From Desulfobulbaceae bacterium (lineage in GTDB: Bacteria; Desulfobacterota; Desulfobulbia; Desulfobulbales; Desulfobulbaceae), in NCBI GenBank assembly GCA_012744275.1, contig JAAYIE010000079.1, forward strand, positions 1 through 41,348: a stretch of DNA of 41,348 bases. Direction: 5' to 3'. The notes beneath the pieces were generated by a model, which was given only the letters and a program-made list of their open reading frames with translations, searched no databases and was not told where the DNA came from. Shown here piece after piece: positions 16,436-24,957 of this stretch; within the stretch, counting starts at the first letter, position 1, and the number at the start of each line of letters is the position of its first letter. A program made the translations under genes and the position numbers.

Positions 16436-16882
16436 ATGGAACATAATGTGCAATTGCCTCTGGATGCAAAGGCCATCATGGCCATCTTGCCCCACCGCTA
16501 CCCCTTTCTCATGGTGGATAAGATTATCGCTCTGGATCCGGGCAAAAGCATCACCGGCATCAAAAACGTCACCATGAATGAGATGTATTTTCTCGGGCAT
16601 TTTCCCGGGGAACCGGTCATGCCGGGTGTGCTGATTCTTGAGGGTATGGCCCAAACCGGTGGCATTCTTGCCTCCCTTGCCGACCCTGCACTCACCGGCA
16701 GGCTCGTCTATTTCGCCGGAGTAGACAAGGCACGTTTTCGCAGGATCGTTTATCCTGGTGACCAAATGGTCTACAAATTGGAGATGGTTAGGCAGAAGGG
16801 TCGGGTCATTAAAATGGCCGGAAAAACCTATGTGGATGACCAGTTGGTCACCGAGGCCGAATTGATGGCCAGCTATCCATGA
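16436..16882 (+). CDS. fabZ: (3R)-hydroxyacyl-ACP dehydratase FabZ
   Basis: FabZ removes water from 3-hydroxyacyl-ACP in fatty acid elongation and so competes with LpxA and LpxD for the same substrate, which explains its usual place between them. The 148-residue hot-dog protein has the active-site H55 and E69 in LGHFPGEPVMPGVLILEGMAQ and the N-terminal LPHRYPFLMVDKI motif. An open frame begins further upstream inside lpxD, but the ATG at 16436 sits behind AGGAAG and gives the standard length. It starts two bases after the lpxD stop, and lpxA follows after 60 bases. Confidence 0.97.
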   Translation: MEHNVQLPLDAKAIMAILPHRYPFLMVDKIIALDPGKSITGIKNVTMNEMYFLGHFPGEPVMPGVLILEGMAQTGGILASLADPALTGRLVYFAGVDKARFRRIVYPGDQMVYKLEMVRQKGRVIKMAGKTYVDDQLVTEAELMASYP

Positions 16883-16942
16883 TCATGCGACAACTTACCC
16901 TTAACTTACATTCAACTTAGCACAGCATCCAAGGAACAGCCC

Positions 16943-17740
16943 ATGCCCATCCACCCCACTGCAGTTATTGATCCCCAAGCGGTGCTGGACAACTCGGTGC
17001 AGATTGATCCCTACGTTATTATTGACGGCCCGGTAGTGATCGGCCCTGGTACCCGCGTGTGTGCCCATGCCGTCCTGTCTGGCCATACTACCATCGGCAG
17101 GGACAACATCATTGGCTCCTTCTCCTCCATCGGTGCGCCACCACAGGATCTCAACTATAAGAACGAACCAACCGAGCTGATCATTGGCGACAAGAACCAG
17201 ATCCGAGAATATGTGTCCATCCACCGGGGGACAACCACTGGCCGTGGCAAAACCTGGATTGGTAACAGCAATATGATCATGGCCTACTGCCACATTGCCC
17301 ATGATTGCTTTCTGGCCGATCATGTTATCATGGCCAACCTGGCCACTCTGGCAGGTCATGTGGAAATCGGCAGTCATGCCAATCTGGGTGGACTGGTAGC
17401 AGTGCACCAGCACTGCCGCATTGGCGACTTCGCCTATATTGGCGGCATGTCTGGCATTGGCCTGGATGTGCCCCCCTACGTACTCATGGAAGGCACCCGT
17501 AACCATATGCGGGTTTCGGGCATAAACAAGATCGGACTCAGGCGCTCGGGCATGGATCGAGGCACCATCGCCAAGCTTGATGACGCCTTTCGCATCCTGT
17601 TCCGTTCTCCCCAACTCCTGCTGAAGGACGCCCTCTTCAAACTGCAGGAAGAGATGCGCGACTGTCCTGAAGTACAGGTGATGGTGGATTTTTTCCAATC
17701 AAGCCGACGCGGTGTGGTCAAACGTACCATTGATGACTGA
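16943..17740 (+). CDS. lpxA: UDP-N-acetylglucosamine acyltransferase LpxA
   Basis: LpxA carries out the first step of lipid A synthesis, transferring a 3-hydroxyacyl chain from ACP to the 3-OH of UDP-GlcNAc in the cytoplasm. The 265-residue protein is a left-handed beta helix (about 1-190, IHPTAVIDPQAVLDNSVQI onward) with a C-terminal helical domain. H120 in YCHIAHDC aligns with the catalytic His125 of E. coli. SSIGAPPQDLNYKNEPTEL and LVAVHQHCRIG are further family marks. AAGGAACAG gives a ribosome site just before the ATG. The stop overlaps the lpxI start by eight bases. Confidence 0.97.
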   Translation: MPIHPTAVIDPQAVLDNSVQIDPYVIIDGPVVIGPGTRVCAHAVLSGHTTIGRDNIIGSFSSIGAPPQDLNYKNEPTELIIGDKNQIREYVSIHRGTTTGRGKTWIGNSNMIMAYCHIAHDCFLADHVIMANLATLAGHVEIGSHANLGGLVAVHQHCRIGDFAYIGGMSGIGLDVPPYVLMEGTRNHMRVSGINKIGLRRSGMDRGTIAKLDDAFRILFRSPQLLLKDALFKLQEEMRDCPEVQVMVDFFQSSRRGVVKRTIDD

Positions 17741-18593
17741 AACTACCCACCCACCCATTGGCCTGATCGCGGGGGGCGGCCAGTTCCCGCTACTTTTTGC
17801 CGAGGCAGCACGGGCACGCGGCCACAGGGTAATAGCCGTCGCCCATAGCAATGAAACCGATCCCCGCCTGGACCAGCTGGCCGATGAACTGATCTGGGTA
17901 AAGCTGGGACAATTGGGTAAAATAATCCGGCATTTTCATAAACATCTGGTCACTGAAGCTGCCTTTGCCGGCACCATCACCAAAACCAGAATTTTCCACG
18001 ATATTCTTCCAGACTGGAAGGGTCTGACCCTGTGGAACAAGATCGACATCCGCCTGGATGATTCCATCCTCAGAGCAATAGCAGATGTACTGGCAGAGGA
18101 GGGCATTGAGATCATCGCCTCCACCCGCTTCCTTGGCCATCTTCTTTTCCCGGAGGGCATCCTCAGCAAGAAACGGCCCAGCAACAGCCAGATGGCCGAT
18201 ATTCGCTTCGGCTGGCGCATTGCCCGGGGTATCGGTCGGCTCGATATCGGCCAGTGTGTAGTGGTGCGGGAGCGCAGCATCCTGGCGGTGGAGGCCATCG
18301 AAGGCACGGACGCCGCCATCCTCAGGGGCGGTCGACTCGCCGGTTCCGGCGCAGTGGTAGTCAAACTGCGCAAACCGGGCCAGGACTTTCGTTTTGATCT
18401 GCCGGCCACCGGCGTTGGCACTATTAACACTATGGTTGAAGTTAAGGGTGAGGTGCTGGCAGTCGAGGCTGGCCAATCCCTGCTCTTTGACCGCGAGGAC
18501 ATGATTGCCGCTGCGGACAAGGCCGGCATTGTGGTTGTTGGCCTGCGCTGCAATGGTGATGAACTGCCCAATACACCACCGGCCCGCATTTGA
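17733..18593 (+). CDS. lpxI: UDP-2,3-diacylglucosamine pyrophosphatase LpxI
   Basis: LpxI hydrolyses UDP-2,3-diacylglucosamine to lipid X and UMP; it replaces LpxH in many alpha- and deltaproteobacteria and other phyla. The 286-residue protein begins IGLIAGGGQFPLLFAEAARARGH and contains FAGTITKTRIF, LIEGTD-like VEAIEGTDAAILRGG, KLRKPGQDFRFDLPATGVGTI and a C-terminal GIVVVGL segment, all typical of the DUF1009/LpxI family. The frame opens at a GTG at 17712, but the ATG at 17733, overlapping the end of lpxA by eight bases, is the better start. In relatives lpxB often follows; here the next gene is asnS, 14 bases downstream. Confidence 0.94.
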   Translation: MTETTHPPIGLIAGGGQFPLLFAEAARARGHRVIAVAHSNETDPRLDQLADELIWVKLGQLGKIIRHFHKHLVTEAAFAGTITKTRIFHDILPDWKGLTLWNKIDIRLDDSILRAIADVLAEEGIEIIASTRFLGHLLFPEGILSKKRPSNSQMADIRFGWRIARGIGRLDIGQCVVVRERSILAVEAIEGTDAAILRGGRLAGSGAVVVKLRKPGQDFRFDLPATGVGTINTMVEVKGEVLAVEAGQSLLFDREDMIAAADKAGIVVVGLRCNGDELPNTPPARI

Positions 18594-18607
18594 TATAACC
18601 AGTACCA

Positions 18608-20041
18608 ATGCCATATTTTTTTTCCTGCGTCATGAATAGTTTGCACACCTCCATTGACACCCTGTTTCCCCCCCGTATCAGTGAGATATTGGCAATGGAA
18701 CCACAGGAACAGATGCTTACAGTCTGCGGCTGGCTGCGCACCCACCGCGATTCCGGCAGCCTCTCTTTCCTGGAGCTGAATGACGGCTCCTCGCTGGAAA
18801 ATCTGCAAATCCTGATTGAAAATAATACGACAGGCTGGAGCAATCTGCACAAGCTCATCCATACCGGCGCTGCACTTGAAGTGCGTGGCAGCCTGCAGCC
18901 TTCTCCTGCCAAAGGCCAGCGACTAGAGCTTCGGGCAGAATCTATCGTGCTGGTGGGTGAGGCCGATGCCGCCAGCTACCCTTTGCAGAAAAAACGGCAT
19001 AGCTTTGAATTTTTACGGACAATCACCCATCTACGCTCAAGAACCAATGCCCTTGGGGCGGTAGCCCGCATTCGCAATATCCTCTCCTTTGCGATTCATC
19101 GCTTTTTTCGGGATCACGGCTTTATTCAGGTGCACACCCCCATTATCACTACTTCGGATTGCGAAGGTGCCGGCGAAATGTTTACGGTTACCACCCTGAC
19201 AGCTCCGAGTTCTGATAACGAATTCAACTACCAGCGCGATTTTTTCGGCCAACATGCCGGGCTCACGGTAAGCGGCCAGCTCCAGGCTGAGGTGTATGCC
19301 CTGTCCCACAGTCGGGTGTATACCTTTGGCCCCACCTTCCGCGCTGAAAACTCGAATACCACCCGCCATTTGGCCGAATTTTGGATGCTTGAGCCAGAAA
19401 TGGCCTTCTGCGACCTTCAGGGCAACATGCAGGTTGCCGAAGCCCTGCTGCGGTTTTTGATCAACACTGTACTGGAGGAAGGCGCAGCTGATCTTGCCCT
19501 GTTTGACCGCCACATTGAAGCTGGACTGCTGCGCAAACTGGCCACACTGTGTTCCCAAAAATTCCAGCACCTGAGTTACAGCGAGGCGATCGACGCCCTG
19601 GAAAAATCGGGCCGCGCTTTCGAATATCCGGTACATTGGGGTATGGATCTGCAGGCAGAGCACGAGCGCTTCCTCTGCGAAGAACTGGTGCAGGGGCCGC
19701 TTTTTGTCACCAACTACCCGGCGACAATCAAGCCTTTTTATATGCGTCTTGACGAAGGGGAAAAAACCGTGGCAGCCATGGACCTACTGGTGCCTGGCAT
19801 CGGCGAACTGATCGGCGGCAGCCAGCGGGAAGAACGGCTGGATATTTTGCAGGCCCGCATGCAGGGTGCCGGGCTTGATCCTGCCAAGTACGACTGGTAT
19901 CTGGACCTCAGGCGTTATGGCTCGGTTCCCCACGCCGGTTTCGGGCTGGGTTTTGAGCGCCTGGTGCAGTTCTGTACAGGACTTGCCAACATTCGTGAAA
20001 CTATTCCCTTCCCGCGCAGCCCTGGCCAGGCACCGTGCTAA
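18608..20041 (+). CDS. asnS: Asparaginyl-tRNA synthetase
   Basis: AsnRS charges tRNA-Asn. The 477-residue class IIb enzyme has an N-terminal anticodon-binding OB fold (about 25-130, LTVCGWLRTHRDSGSLSFLELNDG), motif 1 near VHTPIITTSDCEGAGEMF, motif 2 in FGPTFRAENSNTTRHLAEFWMLEPE (read in pieces) and motif 3 in GFGLGFERLVQF. The short insert after GAGEMFTVT, and the ACP-like spacing to FFGQHAGLTVSGQLQAE, fit AsnRS rather than AspRS. No strong ribosome site precedes the ATG at 18608; the ATG at 18632 would give 469 residues, closer to the usual 466. It lies 14 bases after lpxI, so it is probably translated from the lipid A operon mRNA. Confidence 0.95.
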   Translation: MPYFFSCVMNSLHTSIDTLFPPRISEILAMEPQEQMLTVCGWLRTHRDSGSLSFLELNDGSSLENLQILIENNTTGWSNLHKLIHTGAALEVRGSLQPSPAKGQRLELRAESIVLVGEADAASYPLQKKRHSFEFLRTITHLRSRTNALGAVARIRNILSFAIHRFFRDHGFIQVHTPIITTSDCEGAGEMFTVTTLTAPSSDNEFNYQRDFFGQHAGLTVSGQLQAEVYALSHSRVYTFGPTFRAENSNTTRHLAEFWMLEPEMAFCDLQGNMQVAEALLRFLINTVLEEGAADLALFDRHIEAGLLRKLATLCSQKFQHLSYSEAIDALEKSGRAFEYPVHWGMDLQAEHERFLCEELVQGPLFVTNYPATIKPFYMRLDEGEKTVAAMDLLVPGIGELIGGSQREERLDILQARMQGAGLDPAKYDWYLDLRRYGSVPHAGFGLGFERLVQFCTGLANIRETIPFPRSPGQAPC

Positions 20042-20060
20042 AACCATCCGATACTGACTG

Positions 20061-20076
20061 AAGGAGGAACGCTATC
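20061..20076 (+). promoter_or_regulatory. Perfect Shine-Dalgarno before a non-canonical AUC start of hflX
   Basis: AAGGAGG at 20061-20067 is followed six bases later by ATC (20074-20076). There is no ATG, GTG or TTG in frame between the TGA stop at 20059-20061 and the TTG at 20137, while clear HflX homology begins at or just after the ATC. This site decides the hflX start. Confidence 0.65.
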
Positions 20077-21738
20077 GGCATAATCAACGGTAATACCAGT
20101 GGGCTGAAGCCGCAACAATGGCGAACTCTGGAGCGATTGGCCCAGCGACGGGTGCCGCCAGATGAGATTATTGACCGCGATACTGCCAGGGCACTGGCAG
20201 CCATCTCCAGCGAGCTGAACCGGCAGATAGGACTGCTGGTGCATCGCTCGGGCCAGATTGAGGCGCTTGTGGTCGGTGATTTCAACCGCATCATCATCCC
20301 GGCCCTGCCAGGCAGCGGTCATGGCAGCCGTTTACGAGGCCTGCGCTGTATCCACACTGTGCTGACTTCTTCCGGCTTAAATGAAGAGGACATCATGGAT
20401 CTTGCCTGTCTGCGCTTGGACATGATTTCTGCCTTAAGCGTGCGGGAGGGTCTGCCGGAACTGCTGTATACCGCCCACCTCATCCCGCAACACGACCAGG
20501 AGCAAGACCGGGACTGGGCTGAGCTGGAGCCAGTGCATCCGGCCAATCAGAGCCTATCCTGCATTACCCTTATCGAAGCCCTGGAAGAAGAATTCGCCCG
20601 CAGCCGCCCACTTAAAGAAGTGGACAGCGGCAAAGACCGGGCTATTTTAGTATCGGTTAGCACCAGCCCACGCCACGAAGCTGAGGAGAGCATGGCCGAA
20701 CTGGCCGAGCTTGCCCGCTCCGCAGGCGTTATTGTCCTGGAGCAGGTGATTCAGCGACGACGGCAGATGCATCCTCGCTTTATCCTTGGCCGGGGTAAGC
20801 TGGTGGAGATCATGCTGATGAGCGTGCGCCTCGGTGCCAACCTGCTCCTCTTTGACCAGGAACTTAGCCCATCGCAGACCCGTTCGGTCACCGATCATAC
20901 CGATCTGCGCGTGATTGACCGTACCCAGCTCATCCTCGACATCTTTGCCAGCCGTGCCACCTCCAGGGAAGGTAAGCTGCAAATTGAAATGGCCCAGCTC
21001 AAATACCTGCTGCCCAAGCTGACTACCCGGGATGACGCCCTGTCTCGCCTGACCGGTGGCATCGGCACGCGCGGCCCCGGTGAAACCCGCCTGGAAGTTG
21101 ACAAACGCCGCATCAATGACCGTATCGCCCGGCTCGGCAAGGAGCTGGAAAATGTGGGCAGACAGCGCTATCATCGCCGTCAGCGTCGCCGTAAGCGGGA
21201 TGTGCCGGTGATTTCACTGGTGGGTTATACCAATGCCGGCAAATCTACCCTGCTCAATACGCTGACAGGCAGCGGCATCCTGGCTGAAGACATGCTCTTT
21301 GCCACCCTGGATCCAACCAGCCGCCGCCTGCGCTTTCCTGAAGACATGGAAGTCATCATTACCGATACTGTGGGCTTTATCCGCAACCTGCCTGCGGAAT
21401 TGCTCAAGGCCTTTGCCTCCACCCTTGAAGAACTGCATGAGGCGGATTTGCTGTTGCACGTGATTGACCGTTCAAATCCTGCTTGGCGGCAACAGGCCGA
21501 GGTGGTGGAAACCCTGCTGACTGATCTGGAGTTGGACAACATCCCCTGCCTGCGGGTGCTGAACAAGGTGGATCTGCTTGATGAAAAAGAAAAAGAACGC
21601 ACCCTTATGGATGAGGACGAGGGCATCGGCATCTGCGCGAATGACAGCGAAAGCCTCCTGCCCTTGCTAACACGGGCACAGGCCATATTGCGGGGCCAAC
21701 CCGCGGCAAAACAGTTTTACCTTGGAAAAGAACGGTAA
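20074..21738 (+). CDS. hflX: Ribosome-splitting GTPase HflX
   Basis: HflX binds the 50S subunit and splits stalled or heat-stressed 70S ribosomes. The central part holds the glycine-rich HflX domain (RRRQMHPRFILGRGKL, LLLFDQELSPSQ, IGTRGPGETRLE), then a coiled-coil linker and the G domain with G1 GYTNAGKST (about 384-392), G3 DTVGFI and G4 NKVD. The canonical-start frame begins at a TTG at 20137, but upstream codons encode GIINGNTSGLKPQQWRTLER, matching the GNTxGLKxxQ N-terminus of long HflX proteins. The only credible start is ATC at 20074, six bases after AAGGAGG; ATA at 20080 is second best. With ATC the product has 554 residues. It is the last gene of the run that begins with lpxD. Confidence 0.9.
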   Translation: MGIINGNTSGLKPQQWRTLERLAQRRVPPDEIIDRDTARALAAISSELNRQIGLLVHRSGQIEALVVGDFNRIIIPALPGSGHGSRLRGLRCIHTVLTSSGLNEEDIMDLACLRLDMISALSVREGLPELLYTAHLIPQHDQEQDRDWAELEPVHPANQSLSCITLIEALEEEFARSRPLKEVDSGKDRAILVSVSTSPRHEAEESMAELAELARSAGVIVLEQVIQRRRQMHPRFILGRGKLVEIMLMSVRLGANLLLFDQELSPSQTRSVTDHTDLRVIDRTQLILDIFASRATSREGKLQIEMAQLKYLLPKLTTRDDALSRLTGGIGTRGPGETRLEVDKRRINDRIARLGKELENVGRQRYHRRQRRRKRDVPVISLVGYTNAGKSTLLNTLTGSGILAEDMLFATLDPTSRRLRFPEDMEVIITDTVGFIRNLPAELLKAFASTLEELHEADLLLHVIDRSNPAWRQQAEVVETLLTDLELDNIPCLRVLNKVDLLDEKEKERTLMDEDEGIGICANDSESLLPLLTRAQAILRGQPAAKQFYLGKER

Positions 21739-22027
21739 TTCTACTGACACCTGAGAGGGAAAGCACTCTCTATGGCGGTGCTGGCAGTGCCTCTGTTTGG
21801 GCTCAAAGAGCTGAAAGTTCCCGTCAGCTGCACCCCTTTGCGGACCTGATTGCAGAATTCCAGAAATATGCTCAGGATAGTGGTGTGGCAGCGGGCCTTA
21901 AGTGCATGAAGGTTGCCCCCTTGGTATTTATTTGGCGGCATCCAGTTCGCAGGAAACGCCGCAGACGAGGCAAACCAAAAACGCCCACTCCTTGTCCTGC
22001 ACATACACCTTAACTGGAACCAGGGGC
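21739..22027. other. Gap between hflX and the dual-CxxC gene, with a coding-like tail
   Basis: No complete gene is supported here. On the minus strand, 22027-21928 encodes VKVYVQDKEWAFLVCLVCG and then ends at a TAA, in the +1 frame relative to the preceding 56-residue gene. This looks protein-like, with one CxxC, but has no good start codon of its own. The rest (21739-21927) shows only unconvincing open frames on both strands and no clear terminator. Confidence 0.35.
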
Positions 22028-22198
22028 TCAGTCGTAGATAATACAGGTGAATCGCTCCAGCTCTTTTTCCATGGCGGAATCAAGTTCAGAGGCCAACTCA
22101 TGAATATGGTACTCTTTTTTGCACTGCGTACACTGCAGGCGAATCTGACGGCAACGCCGCTCAACCCGTAGCGGATGGTGGCACTGTCTGCATTCCAT
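22028..22198 (-). CDS. Small dual-CxxC (zinc-ribbon or redox) protein
   Basis: This 56-residue gene is too short for ordinary ORF calling but well supported. It starts at ATG 22198, two bases past the pyrE stop, behind GGAGGG formed by the last pyrE codons. The product begins MECRQCHHPLRVERRCRQIR, continues LQCTQCKKEYHIHELASELD and ends in SAMEKELERFTCIIYD. Two CxxC pairs (C3/C6 and C23/C26) would bind zinc or act in thiol redox; two further cysteines are C16 and C52. From memory this resembles small dual-CxxC proteins of sulfate-reducing bacteria, some with selenocysteine; here every position is Cys, and the TGA after YD is a true stop, as TAA follows five codons later. It is probably cotranscribed with pyrE. 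The function is unknown. Confidence 0.8.
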   Translation of the reverse strand: MECRQCHHPLRVERRCRQIRLQCTQCKKEYHIHELASELDSAMEKELERFTCIIYD

Positions 22199-22200
22199 GG

Positions 22201-22758
22201 TTACTTCCCTCCAATGAGTTGTGCCCTGGTAAACACCGACTTGAGTGGATAACCTCGAGCAGCAAGGGCTGCCGCACCTCCCTCTTCGCGATCAACAATG
22301 GTGGCGACCAATCCCACCTTGAAGCCCTCCGCCTCAACCCGGTCAATCACTTTAAGCAGGGTGCCGCCAGTGGTAACCACGTCCTCCACCAGTGCAACGA
22401 GCGCCCCCGCGGGCAGATTGTCTTTTCCTTCGATATAGTTGCCAGTGCCATGTCCCTTTGCCTCTTTGCGCACAATGAATGCAGGAATAGGCGCTTTTTC
22501 CAGAAAACTCACCAAAGACACTGCTGTTACCAGCGGATCGGCGCCCAGGGTCATGCCGCCGACGGCACTTAGAGGCTGGGGGTGCTCCCGGATAAATGCA
22601 TAGAGCAAGCGACCGCAGAGGTACGCACCTTCAGCATCCAGCGTCGTTTGCTTACCATCCACATAAAAATCAGAAATTTTCCCTGAGGTGAGGGTAAAAG
22701 TGCCCTGCCGGCATGACTTCTGCAACAGCAGGGTCTTCAATCGTTCTCGTTCATCCAT
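22201..22758 (-). CDS. pyrE: Orotate phosphoribosyltransferase
   Basis: PyrE joins orotate to PRPP to make OMP, the fifth step of pyrimidine synthesis. The 185-residue protein shows the orotate-loop FTLTSGKISDFYVDGKQT, the flexible-loop RKEAKGHGTGNYIEG and the PRPP-binding VALVEDVVTTGGTLL. The frame has two nearby ATGs at 22764 and 22758; AGGA is only one base from the first but seven from the second, so I choose 22758. It is divergent from glmS across about 280 bases and is followed at once by the dual-CxxC gene. Confidence 0.96.
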   Translation of the reverse strand: MDERERLKTLLLQKSCRQGTFTLTSGKISDFYVDGKQTTLDAEGAYLCGRLLYAFIREHPQPLSAVGGMTLGADPLVTAVSLVSFLEKAPIPAFIVRKEAKGHGTGNYIEGKDNLPAGALVALVEDVVTTGGTLLKVIDRVEAEGFKVGLVATIVDREEGGAAALAARGYPLKSVFTRAQLIGGK

Positions 22759-23037
22759 ATGCATATCCTGAATTAAAAAAACACTTATATTTTGCCTGAA
22801 TGTACCCTGCCCCTCTGTTTTGTAAATATAATTCTAATGCAAAAGCGTATGCCGATTCGTGCGGTGGCCGGCGAAACAGTGCTGCAGGGAAGCAGAAAAG
22901 GGCAATTCTTCCATAAAGGGAATGGCTGAAATGGGAAAAGAGAGTATTATACGCTGTTTTTATTTTTATTACTGGGCTCAAGGTCGGATGAATATGAAAC
23001 CGCCTCGACAATCGGTTATTTATTAAGGATTACAGAC

Positions 23038-24876
23038 ATGTGCGGCATAGTTGGATATGTAGGAACAAGAAAGGTGGTGCCAGTACTCCTTGCAGGTCTG
23101 CGACGGCTCGAATACCGCGGTTACGATTCCGCAGGCATTGTTTACCACCATGGGCAAGAATTAGTCCGACACCGGGCCGAGGGCAAGTTAAGCCAGCTTG
23201 AGGCCGTGCTGGACGAACACATCGGCGTGGACAGCACGGCAGGCCTGGGCCATACCAGATGGGCCACCCACGGCGCGCCAACAGAGCAGAATGCCCATCC
23301 TCACAGCGACTGCAGTGGGGAACTGGTGGTAGTGCACAACGGCATAATAGAGAACTACAGCTCCCTCAAGCAGGAACTCGTCGCTCGCGGACATGTTTTT
23401 CAATCAGAGACTGACACGGAGGTGCTCGCGCATCTGATTGAAGAGCATCTGCAGGAGGACTTGGTGCTGGCGGTACGGGCAGCCCTTGCCCAGGTGGAGG
23501 GCTCCTACGCCCTGGCAGTGCTCTGGGCGAAGGAGCCGGAGATGCTGGTAGCGGCCCGCCATCAGAGCCCGCTCGTTATTGGAGTTGACGCCGAAGCAAG
23601 CTATCTTGCTTCCGACATCCCTGCGCTGCTCCCCTATACCAGCGAGGTAATCTTCTTGGACGATGGCGATCTGGCCGTTTTGCAGAAAGGTGCCTACAGA
23701 GTGCTGCGGCTTACCGATGGCAAAGCAATCGAAAAAAAGATTACCTCTATCGACTGGACAGCAAGCATGGCGGAGAAGGGGGGATATCGTCACTACATGC
23801 TCAAAGAGATCTTTGAGCAGCCCCTCGCCATTCGCAATACCATCAGTGGCCGTATCATTCCTGACACCGGTACTGTACAACTCCCTGGCCTAGGCATCAG
23901 TGACCAGGTTTTGAAGGACCTCCGCCGGATTGTGCTGGTTGCCTGCGGGACCTCCTGGCACGCAGCCCTGGTTGCCAAATACTGGCTGGAAAAATTGGTC
24001 GGCATTCCGGTGGAGGTGGATATTGGCTCTGAATTTCGCTACCGGCGGCTGCTTTTGGACGAACAGGTGCTGACCGTAGTTATTTCCCAGTCCGGTGAAA
24101 CCGCCGACACCCTGGAAGGCATGCGCCAGGCGGCCCGGCTTGGCTCACCGGTACTGACCATCTGCAACGTAGTGGGATCCACCATGACCCGCGAAGCCGA
24201 CGGTGTGCTCTATACCCACGCCGGCCCTGAAATCGGGGTGGCATCCACCAAGGCCTTTACCTGCCAGATGACTGCGCTTTTCCTTTTTACCCTCTACCTG
24301 GGGCAACTGTGGGGCACCATCGGCCAGAAAGAACAAAAAGATCTGGGTCTGCACCTCATTAACCTCGTCGACACCCTGTCCGATATCCTCGAACCCTTGC
24401 GCAAGACTGTGCAGAAGGTGATCGAAACCTACCATGAAGCCAGGGATTTCCTTTTTATCGGCCGCGGCATCAACTTCCCGATCGCGCTTGAAGGGGCCCT
24501 CAAACTCAAGGAGATATCCTACATCCATGCCGAGGGCTACGCCGGGGGCGAACTCAAACACGGGCCCATAGCCCTGATTGATCAGTACATGCCGGTGCTG
24601 GCCATAGCCCCACAGGACAGCACCTACCAGAAGTTGGTTACCAACATTGAAGAAATCAAGGCGCGACAGGGGCGGCTCATCCTGATAGGTACCGAAGGCG
24701 ACACCCACCTGCCCACCTTGAGCAAAGACCTGATCCTGCTCCCAAGGGTGCATGAAGACCTGACCCCTATCCTTTGTACCTTGCCGGCGCAGCTGTTAGC
24801 ATACGAGATTGCCGCCCTTCGGGGATGTGATGTAGATCAGCCCAGGAATTTAGCAAAAAGCGTCACTGTAGAGTAA
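23038..24876 (+). CDS. glmS: Glutamine-fructose-6-phosphate aminotransferase (isomerizing)
   Basis: GlmS makes glucosamine-6-phosphate from fructose-6-phosphate and glutamine, the entry into peptidoglycan and lipid A amino sugars. The 612-residue protein starts MCGIVGYVG, with C2 as the glutaminase nucleophile after Met removal. The N-terminal glutaminase (1-235) carries TRWATHGAPTEQNAHPH and HNGIIENY; two SIS sugar-isomerase domains follow (about 290-420 and 460-600), with SQSGETADTLEGM and the C-terminal PRNLAKSVTVE. AAGGA lies eight bases before the ATG. No glmS ribozyme is recognizable in the leader. It is convergent with the histidine kinase gene, 81 bases away. Confidence 0.97.
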   Translation: MCGIVGYVGTRKVVPVLLAGLRRLEYRGYDSAGIVYHHGQELVRHRAEGKLSQLEAVLDEHIGVDSTAGLGHTRWATHGAPTEQNAHPHSDCSGELVVVHNGIIENYSSLKQELVARGHVFQSETDTEVLAHLIEEHLQEDLVLAVRAALAQVEGSYALAVLWAKEPEMLVAARHQSPLVIGVDAEASYLASDIPALLPYTSEVIFLDDGDLAVLQKGAYRVLRLTDGKAIEKKITSIDWTASMAEKGGYRHYMLKEIFEQPLAIRNTISGRIIPDTGTVQLPGLGISDQVLKDLRRIVLVACGTSWHAALVAKYWLEKLVGIPVEVDIGSEFRYRRLLLDEQVLTVVISQSGETADTLEGMRQAARLGSPVLTICNVVGSTMTREADGVLYTHAGPEIGVASTKAFTCQMTALFLFTLYLGQLWGTIGQKEQKDLGLHLINLVDTLSDILEPLRKTVQKVIETYHEARDFLFIGRGINFPIALEGALKLKEISYIHAEGYAGGELKHGPIALIDQYMPVLAIAPQDSTYQKLVTNIEEIKARQGRLILIGTEGDTHLPTLSKDLILLPRVHEDLTPILCTLPAQLLAYEIAALRGCDVDQPRNLAKSVTVE

Positions 24877-24957
24877 TAGCCCTTCACTGCTCTTGGGTAA
24901 ACCTGCAACTTGCCGGCAGGTATGTACTCCAATTTTATATCAAAGCGCTGCGTTTGT

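Noticed and set aside
17936-18862. A 308-residue open frame on the minus strand across lpxI and asnS
   Set aside because: It crosses two well-supported genes and its product is Ser/Arg-rich without recognizable motifs.
22028-22030. TGA after the dual-CxxC gene as a selenocysteine codon
   Set aside because: Readthrough would add only five residues before TAA, without a cysteine-like motif, so it is an ordinary stop.
22765-23037. Possible glmS ribozyme or riboswitch before glmS
   Set aside because: I could not find the conserved ribozyme core, and that ribozyme is mainly known from Gram-positive bacteria; only an AT-rich divergent promoter region is visible.
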